Positions 58,836 to 63,880 of a DNA stretch of 63,880 nucleotides are shown here, one piece after another. Made by a program: the position numbers and the translations under genes. Position 1 is the first letter of the stretch; every line of letters begins with the position of its first letter. Under the pieces are notes generated by a model. That model was not told the DNA's origin. It saw only the letters and a list, made by a program, of their open reading frames with translations, and did not search any database. The stretch is from an uncultured Pelagibacteraceae bacterium (lineage in GTDB: Bacteria; Pseudomonadota; Alphaproteobacteria; Pelagibacterales; Pelagibacteraceae), in assembly GCA_902595535.1 (NCBI GenBank), contig CACJQI010000003.1:84383-148262 (forward strand), written 5' to 3'.

Positions 58836-60017
58836 ATGAAATCAAAAAAGAAAATTGTACTAGCGTACTCTGGAGGGTTAGATACCTCTATAATTTTAAA
58901 ATGGCTTCAAGAAAATTATAATGCTGAAGTTATTTGTTACACTGCAGATGTTGGTCAAGAAATTGATAGAGAAAAAATAATTTCTAATGCAAAAAAATTT
59001 GGTGTTAAAAATATTATAATTAAAGATTTAAAAGATATATTTGTTAAAGATTATGTGTACCCAATGATAAGAGGTCACGCAATCTATGAAGGTGTTTATT
59101 TGCTTGGAACATCAATAGCGAGACCACTTATTGCAAAAGATCAAATTAGAGTTGCAAAAAAATATAAAGCTTATGCTGTTTCACATGGCGCGACTGGAAA
59201 AGGAAATGACCAAGTTAGATTTGAGTTAGGCTATCATTATTTTGGACCTAAAATAAAAATTATTGCACCTTGGAGAATCTGGAAATTAAAATCAAGAACA
59301 GATCTAATTAGTTATGCAAAAAAACATGATATAACTATTCCTAAAGATAAAAAAGGAGCTCCTCCTTTTTCAGTTGATGACAATCTGTTTCACACATCAA
59401 CTGAGGGAAAAGTTTTAGAGAACCCAAAAAACTCTGCGCCTGAATTTATATTTCAACGAACTACTTCACCAGAAAAAGCACCTAATAAACCAAGCTTTGT
59501 AACTATCAATTTTAAAAATGGTGACCCATTTGGAATAAATGGAAAAAAATTATCACCTTCAAAACTATTAGAAAAACTTAATCAGCTTGCAGGTAAAAAT
59601 GGAATTGGAAGAGTTGATTTAGTTGAGAATAGATTTATTGGAATTAAATCTAGAGGAGTATACGAAACTCCTGGTGGAACATTATTAATTAATGCTCATA
59701 GAGCAATTGAGTCTGTAACACTTGATAAAGAAACAATGCATAAAAAAGACCAAATAATGCCAAGATATGCGGAACTTATTTACAACGGTTATTGGTATTC
59801 AAGAGAAAGATTTAAACTTCAAAAAATTGTAGATCTTAATAAAAATAAAGTTAATGGGTCAGTTAAACTGAAACTTTATAAAGGAAATATTATCATTGAA
59901 TCGAGACAAACTAAAAGCAATGCATACTCAATGAAAAAAGTTTCTTTTGAAGAAAATAAAACATTTAACAAATCAAATGTTGAAAAATTCATCAATTTTC
60001 ACAAGAAAAAACTGTAA
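58836..60017 (+). CDS. argG: Argininosuccinate synthase
   Basis: Ligates citrulline and aspartate with ATP in arginine synthesis. The N-type ATP pyrophosphatase loop is YSGGLDTS at residues 10-17; AVSHGATGKGNDQVRFELGY (key part HGATGKGNDQVRFE) and DVGQEIDREKI are conserved. At 393 residues it is a little shorter than average but complete. It follows the IalB-like gene by three bases. No argH is adjacent. Confidence 0.96.
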   Translation: MKSKKKIVLAYSGGLDTSIILKWLQENYNAEVICYTADVGQEIDREKIISNAKKFGVKNIIIKDLKDIFVKDYVYPMIRGHAIYEGVYLLGTSIARPLIAKDQIRVAKKYKAYAVSHGATGKGNDQVRFELGYHYFGPKIKIIAPWRIWKLKSRTDLISYAKKHDITIPKDKKGAPPFSVDDNLFHTSTEGKVLENPKNSAPEFIFQRTTSPEKAPNKPSFVTINFKNGDPFGINGKKLSPSKLLEKLNQLAGKNGIGRVDLVENRFIGIKSRGVYETPGGTLLINAHRAIESVTLDKETMHKKDQIMPRYAELIYNGYWYSRERFKLQKIVDLNKNKVNGSVKLKLYKGNIIIESRQTKSNAYSMKKVSFEENKTFNKSNVEKFINFHKKKL

Positions 60018-60029
60018 TTATTAAATTTA

Positions 60030-60066
60030 GGACAATTTGACATTTGTCCAGAATATCAAATATTAT
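60030..60066 (+). promoter_or_regulatory. Promoter with operator-like inverted repeat before the 60075 gene
   Basis: A consensus -35 TTGACA (60037-60042) and TATTAT (60061-60066) are separated by 18 bases. The -35 sits exactly inside an inverted repeat GGACAA-N8-TTGTCC (60030-60035 and 60044-60049), placed so that a bound dimer would block RNA polymerase. The -10 ends eight bases before the 60075 ATG, which implies a very short or absent leader. It would drive the two small membrane genes and the photolyase-like gene downstream. The repeat also lies just after the argG stop but lacks a T tract, so it is not a good terminator. Confidence 0.55.
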
Positions 60067-60074
60067 AGTTATAA

Positions 60075-60536
60075 ATGATGGAATCACTAAAAAACTGGAT
60101 GGTAGATGCTGCAAATATTTTATTTGATGACAGCAAAAATGACCTTAGATCTCTTCCTAAAACTGTAAGACTTCAAATTCTATTAGTTTTAAGTTTTATT
60201 TGGACAACAGTCTTTAGTTTATATGTTTTTTCATACACAACTTTTGCATTTGGCTGGGCAGGTCTTTATGTTGCTCATATTGGTTTAATATTTGCAGTTT
60301 ATATGACGTTTAAAAATTTTCACAAAGCTGAATCACAATCAAATAGTGTTTTTAAAACAAAAAATTTTGACCCTTTTAAAATAATGGTAATTGTTTTTGT
60401 CGTAGTTTTTATTTTTGTGTTTTCTAAAGGTATTGAAGTTTTAACTAGTCCAAACCCAAGTTCATACTCAATTCCTTATGATGGACCATCAAAATCTGTA
60501 TTTGAAAAATGGCTACCTTTTAGTAAAGAAAAATAA
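60075..60536 (+). CDS. Membrane protein of unknown function
   Basis: I do not recognise a family. The 153-residue product has three predicted helices (about 30-50, 55-75 and 95-118) after a soluble N-terminus (ESLKNWMVDAANILFDDSKND) and ends with a hydrophilic, Pro/Ser-rich stretch (SPNPSSYSIPYDGPS). Two ATGs lie in tandem at 60075 and 60078; either could start. It is coupled to the next gene by a one-base overlap (TAATG), and has a promoter at 60030-60066, so it begins a small operon. Confidence 0.72.
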   Translation: MMESLKNWMVDAANILFDDSKNDLRSLPKTVRLQILLVLSFIWTTVFSLYVFSYTTFAFGWAGLYVAHIGLIFAVYMTFKNFHKAESQSNSVFKTKNFDPFKIMVIVFVVVFIFVFSKGIEVLTSPNPSSYSIPYDGPSKSVFEKWLPFSKEK

Positions 60537-60916
60537 TGGAAAAAATAGCAAAAAATTTACAGTTAGCTTTAATGTGTATTATTTTAATTAGTACTGTAAT
60601 TGCTGTTGGTATGGAAATTAATAATATGTTTTTGAACAAATCAGTGACACTAGCTGATTTGCTTTTAATGTTTCTATATTTAGAAGTTCTTGCAATGGTA
60701 AGAGTTTTTTGGGACCAACAATCAATCAGTATTACTCTTCCTCTTTTAATTGCAATCACTGCTCTTGCTCGATTTATAATACTTCAGGGAAAAGAGATGG
60801 ATCCAACTGCACTAGTATATGAGGCTGTTGCTATAGTTCTTATTGCTGGCGCAATTGTTATATTAAGACTAAGACATAGTGATAAATTAGGTCTAAAGAA
60901 AAAAAAATCAAAATAA
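60536..60916 (+). CDS. PsiE-family membrane protein
   Basis: A 126-residue four-helix protein resembling phosphate-starvation-inducible protein PsiE: the segment LLLMFLYLEVLAMVRVFW parallels the PsiE YFLYFEFIALI region, followed by SITLPLLIAITALARFIIL and a helix with DPTALVYEAVAIVLIAGAI, then a basic tail (GLKKKKSK). Molecular function is unknown even in E. coli. It shares one base with the preceding gene and lies six bases before the photolyase-like gene. No Pho box could be recognised upstream. Confidence 0.75.
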   Translation: MEKIAKNLQLALMCIILISTVIAVGMEINNMFLNKSVTLADLLLMFLYLEVLAMVRVFWDQQSISITLPLLIAITALARFIILQGKEMDPTALVYEAVAIVLIAGAIVILRLRHSDKLGLKKKKSK

Positions 60917-60922
60917 AATAAC

Positions 60923-62050
60923 ATGATGTTTGAAGCTTCGAGGGCTAAGGCCGTTGAAAAATTAGATAATTTTATTGAAAATAATCTCTCGGAATATTCA
61001 AAATTAAGAAATTTTGATTTCGGACCAGATAAAAGGTCTAATATTTCGTGTTTATCTCCATATATAACACATGGAATTATAAACGAATTAGAAGTTATCG
61101 ATAAATCTCTTAAAAAATTTTCATTTTCAAAAAATGAAAAATTTATTCAAGAAGTTTTGTGGCGTGTTTATTGGAAAGGTTGGTTAGAGTTGAGACCAAA
61201 TGTTTGGTCAGATTATTTAATAGAATTAAATAATCTTAGAGATCAGTTCAAAAGTAACCGAAATTATCTGAACGCAATTGAGGGTAAAACTGACTTAGAA
61301 TGCTTTAATCAATGGGTAAATGAGCTTAAAGAAAATAACTATTTGCATAATCATACTAGAATGTGGTTTGCGAGTATTTGGATATTTACTTTAGAATTGC
61401 CTTGGCAATTAGGTGCTGAATTTTTTATGCAAAATCTTTACGATGGAGATGCTGCATCAAATACTCTTGGATGGAGATGGGTGGCAGGAATTCAAACACA
61501 AGGCAAACATTACCTTGCAAGTGAGTGGAATATTAAAAAATTTACCAATAATAGATTTCAAAATATTAAATTAAATGAAAATGCACCTCCTAAAATTTCT
61601 GAAAAAACTTATTTTTTAGCTAAAAAAAAATTTAATAACCCACAGAATTTAGAAGAAAAAAATCTTTTAATTTTTGAAAACAACCTTTCTTTTGAAATTA
61701 CCGACTTTAAAGAAAATAAATTTGAAAAAATTTATATAAATGAAAATAGATCTATTAAACTCAGTGAAAAATTATTGAAATTTAAGTCCCTTTTAATTGA
61801 AGATCAAAAACAAAGATTAAAAGATAAATCTATTGATTGTGAAGTAATCGACATAAGTGAAATTCAAAATATTAAAAACTATTATGCACTGTATCCTGCT
61901 GTTAGTGAAAATTTAGATTATCTAAATTCAAATAGTTTAAAAGTAGATTTTTTATATAGAAATCTTGATCAATTAGCTTGGCAATTTTGCAACAAAGGTT
62001 TTTTTAATTTCAAAAATTATATTCCAAAAATAATTTCAACTTTTAATTAA
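60923..62050 (+). CDS. Photolyase/cryptochrome FAD-domain protein lacking the N-terminal antenna domain
   Basis: A 375-residue flavoprotein in which the photolyase FAD-binding domain comes first (about residues 1-215): SCLSPYITHGII, FIQEVLWRVYWKGWLE, YLHNHTRMWFASIWIFT, DGDAASNTLGWRWVAGIQTQGK (key part DGDAASNTLGWRW). The canonical N-terminal alpha/beta antenna domain is missing. Instead residues about 235-375 form a second region with strands such as NLLIFENN and VDFLYRNLDQLAWQF that may be a rearranged alpha/beta domain. Similar FAD-first proteins exist in other alphaproteobacteria. DNA repair or light sensing is inferred. Convergent overlap of four bases with the next gene. Confidence 0.82.
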   Translation: MMFEASRAKAVEKLDNFIENNLSEYSKLRNFDFGPDKRSNISCLSPYITHGIINELEVIDKSLKKFSFSKNEKFIQEVLWRVYWKGWLELRPNVWSDYLIELNNLRDQFKSNRNYLNAIEGKTDLECFNQWVNELKENNYLHNHTRMWFASIWIFTLELPWQLGAEFFMQNLYDGDAASNTLGWRWVAGIQTQGKHYLASEWNIKKFTNNRFQNIKLNENAPPKISEKTYFLAKKKFNNPQNLEEKNLLIFENNLSFEITDFKENKFEKIYINENRSIKLSEKLLKFKSLLIEDQKQRLKDKSIDCEVIDISEIQNIKNYYALYPAVSENLDYLNSNSLKVDFLYRNLDQLAWQFCNKGFFNFKNYIPKIISTFN

Positions 62051-62268
62051 AACCATCGTACCATTCCAATAATTCCAGCAGTTGCATAAAAAAATTGTAA
62101 TAATAATATTCCTTTGTGTCCTCCCCTATAGGCCCAAATTCCAATTAAAATTGCTGATAAAAGTAATAAACAGAATCCTAAAAATTCTATTCCAATATTT
62201 AGTGCCACAAACAAAGAATACAAAATAGCAGTGATAACCCCTGCCCATTCAAAAAATTTATTCTTCAT
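62047..62268 (-). CDS. Small membrane protein of unknown function
   Basis: A 73-residue hydrophobic protein with two or three membrane segments (about 8-23, 27-46 and 53-70), WAYRGGHKG forming a charged glycine-rich loop. I do not recognise a family. Its start overlaps the glutamine amidotransferase stop by four bases (ATGA), so it is translationally coupled to that gene. Its end overlaps the photolyase-like gene on the plus strand by four bases. Confidence 0.72.
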   Translation of the reverse strand: MKNKFFEWAGVITAILYSLFVALNIGIEFLGFCLLLLSAILIGIWAYRGGHKGILLLQFFYATAGIIGMVRWF

Positions 62269-62984
62269 AATATTTTTTTAAAATTTTGATACAGAATTTT
62301 GGAATAATTATTCATATCAGACATATTATCGTTTGCTGCAGTGTCAAATTCTTCTAGAGCCCCGTCTCCCAACTGATCCTCAAGAGCTTTTTTATATTCT
62401 GGAACACATCCCCATTCATTAACAGTAGTATCTTTAATTTCAATATGAAATTGAATGCCATATGCATGATCTTGATATTTAAAAATTTGGTATTTGGTTA
62501 TAGGTGATGAGGCTAATAAAGTTATATCTTTATTATTTTCAATACCCTGGACCTCATAAGAATGCCATTGCAAACTTTTAATTTGATTTGGAAATTGTGA
62601 AAATAATTTATCTTCAGCTTTTTGTTTTGAAAAATGAATGTCCATAATACCAATCTCTGCTGGACTTGACTTAACTACATTCCCCCCTACAACTTCACCT
62701 AATAACTGGCAACCTAAACAAAAACCAAGATAAGGTTTTTTTAAATTTACTACAAAATCTTTAATTGATTTTTTTTCTTCAATTAACCAAGGGTATTCTT
62801 TCTCCATAAAAGTATCCATAGGACCACCCATACAAAACATCCCATCAAATTTACTAAGATCGTTTGGAATTTTTTCACCTTCATCTAATTCTATAGTGGT
62901 TAAGTTAACTCCATCAGCCAACATCAAATCTTTAATGTAACCAGGATCTTCAATTTTAATATGTTGTAATACAATTATGTTCAC
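62265..62984 (-). CDS. Class I glutamine amidotransferase-like protein (GTG start)
   Basis: A 239-residue stand-alone class I GATase domain. The nucleophile is Cys89 in GFCLGCQ, with an oxyanion glycine pair in CMGGPMD and the His-x-Glu pair in YGIQFHIEI. No synthase domain is fused or adjacent. Such proteins (GuaA N-terminal domain relatives, COG0518) hydrolyse glutamine or gamma-glutamyl compounds; the substrate is unknown here. The start is GTG at 62984, seven bases before the stop end of the DUF2256 gene upstream; no nearby ATG fits. It overlaps the 73-aa membrane gene. Confidence 0.85.
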   Translation of the reverse strand: MNIIVLQHIKIEDPGYIKDLMLADGVNLTTIELDEGEKIPNDLSKFDGMFCMGGPMDTFMEKEYPWLIEEKKSIKDFVVNLKKPYLGFCLGCQLLGEVVGGNVVKSSPAEIGIMDIHFSKQKAEDKLFSQFPNQIKSLQWHSYEVQGIENNKDITLLASSPITKYQIFKYQDHAYGIQFHIEIKDTTVNEWGCVPEYKKALEDQLGDGALEEFDTAANDNMSDMNNYSKILYQNFKKIL

Positions 62985-62990
62985 TACAGT

Positions 62991-63119
62991 TTAGCTTAGC
63001 TTAGAACATCTCTTAGAACAATATTTTACTCTATCCCAATTAAGCTTCCATTTCTTGCGCCAAACGAAAGGCCTTTTACATACTGGACAAATTTTTGATG
63101 GCAAATTTTCTTTTTTCAC
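62991..63119 (-). CDS. DUF2256 zinc-ribbon-like small protein (GTG start)
   Basis: A 42-residue protein beginning at a GTG that shares one base with the upstream photolyase stop (TAGTG). The sequence shows the DUF2256 pattern: [19 protein letters not shown], then [11 protein letters not shown]. Four cysteines (11, 14, 34, 38) should bind one zinc ion. DUF2256 genes are often found next to photolyase-related genes, exactly as here, suggesting a shared role in DNA repair or redox handling. Function unknown. Too short to be found by length-filtered gene calling. Confidence 0.85.
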   Translation of the reverse strand: MKKENLPSKICPVCKRPFVWRKKWKLNWDRVKYCSKRCSKLS

Positions 63120-63880
63120 TAAATAGTATTTTGTTTTATAAATTTATCAGCTTCAGATAAAATCATTTTTTTTCTATCAGTTTTCATTTTATCAAAAATA
63201 CGAACCATCATAGATAATCTTGGATTTGTTAAAAAGAACTTTCTATTTCGATCAATAAATCTCCAGTAAAGACCATCCATAGTATCGCACCATTCCCCTT
63301 TTTTAAAATCCATCATCTTCATAAAATAACTTGAGCCACAAATATAAGGCTTAGTTGCAAAAATTCCTCCATCACTAAATAATCCCATTCCATATACGTT
63401 TGGAACCATTACCCAATCAGATGAGTCTACAAACATCTCCATAAACCATTTATAAACAATCGTAGGCTTAATTTCACAAAGGTTCATTATGTTAGATAAA
63501 ATCATTAACCTTTCAATATGATGAGACCATCCATGATTAATTGCATTTTTAATCGCATAATCTAAAGGTGGTAATCCTGTAGATCCCTCGTACCAAGAAT
63601 TTTTCATTTTTCTATTTTGTTTAAAAAAATTTCCAGCTTCCATTTTTTCCGAATATTCTTGATAAATACCTCTCATAAATTCTCTCCATCCAATTACCTG
63701 ACGAATATAACCCTCAAGTGAATTCATTCTTATTTTATTTTTTTTATGAAAATCCAAAATTTTTTGAATAATAAATTCAGGAGTTATTAATCCTAAATTA
63801 ATGTAAGGACTTAAAGCACTATGAAATAATATATTATCTTTTTGATTAACAGCATCTTCATAATCACCAAATAGATTTGA
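63119..63880 (-). CDS. FeS-BCP/PhrB-type photolyase, C-terminal part (truncated by window edge)
   Basis: The frame is open to the window end, so the N-terminal antenna domain and the true start are outside. The 253 visible residues are the FAD-binding region of the bacterial (6-4) photolyase family: [57 protein letters not shown] and GTKPY-like [11 protein letters not shown]. In PhrB four cysteines bind a [4Fe-4S] cluster; here the first aligns with Pro (GLPPLDYAI) and the cluster loop is shortened to [16 protein letters not shown] with a single Cys, so the cluster is probably lost. An internal TTG at 63757 is not the start. Confidence 0.88.
   Translation of the reverse strand, partial: SNLFGDYEDAVNQKDNILFHSALSPYINLGLITPEFIIQKILDFHKKNKIRMNSLEGYIRQVIGWREFMRGIYQEYSEKMEAGNFFKQNRKMKNSWYEGSTGLPPLDYAIKNAINHGWSHHIERLMILSNIMNLCEIKPTIVYKWFMEMFVDSSDWVMVPNVYGMGLFSDGGIFATKPYICGSSYFMKMMDFKKGEWCDTMDGLYWRFIDRNRKFFLTNPRLSMMVRIFDKMKTDRKKMILSEADKFIKQNTI

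Overview
This window is chromosomal DNA from an AT-rich, streamlined marine alphaproteobacterium, almost certainly of the SAR11 clade (Candidatus Pelagibacter). I infer this from base composition, coding density (no gene-free stretch exceeds 175 bases), many 1-11 base gene overlaps, the alphaproteobacterial split ATP synthase locus (F1 genes only), a DMSP demethylation cluster, and a structured leader in front of ffh. I see no tRNA, rRNA, CRISPR array, transposase, integrase or phage gene. The window edges cut two genes: nadD at the left and a photolyase-like gene at the right.

Layout. 1-2461 (+): nadD (3' part), rsfS, ctpA, rppH. 2451-35335 (-): one continuous co-directional run of 29 genes, transcribed from right to left: ffh, rpsP, trmD, rplS, leuCDB, dmdC, dmdB, an alpha/beta hydrolase, dmdA, asd, sdhCDAB, mmsA, mdh, sucCD, sucA, sucB, lpdA, priA and atpHAGDC. 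35497-37238 (+): dapF, ftsY. 37231-50856 (-): a secreted orphan, a hydrolase, a DMT permease, a 58-aa membrane peptide, an amidase, a TRAP transporter (dctM, dctQ, dctP), a D-2-hydroxyacid dehydrogenase, a GlcD-type FAD oxidase, a class I aminotransferase, two tandem FMN 2-hydroxyacid dehydrogenases and a PagL-like outer-membrane protein. 50867-55471 (-): ccmH, ccmG, ccmF, ccmE, ccmD, ccmC and hspQ. 55531-62050 (mostly +): yciB, a DUF2794 gene, a Bax-inhibitor-1 gene (-), an aldo/keto reductase, an IalB-like gene, argG, two small membrane genes and a photolyase-like gene. 62047-63880 (-): a small membrane gene, a class I glutamine amidotransferase, a DUF2256 gene and a second photolyase-like gene.

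How the genes fit together. The central block joins carbon and energy metabolism: 2-oxoglutarate dehydrogenase (sucA, sucB, lpdA), succinyl-CoA synthetase, succinate and malate dehydrogenases and the F1 ATPase. It is linked to DMSP demethylation (dmdA, dmdB, dmdC), leucine synthesis, and SRP/ribosome genes. The 39.6-50.3 kb region looks like uptake and oxidation of 2-hydroxy/2-oxo acids: a TakP-like binding protein and TRAP permease bring in the acid, several dehydrogenases interconvert hydroxy and keto acids, and an aminotransferase connects keto acids to amino acids. The right end carries two divergent photolyase/cryptochrome relatives.

Most notable: both histidines that ligate heme b in the succinate dehydrogenase membrane anchor appear to be replaced (SdhC Gln80, SdhD Phe63). 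Also of note are a photolyase of the FeS family lacking its cluster cysteines next to a DUF2256 gene, a well-folded ffh leader, a terminator between dctP and dctQM, matching Ala/Glu/Pro tails on S16 and L19, and several strong inverted repeats.
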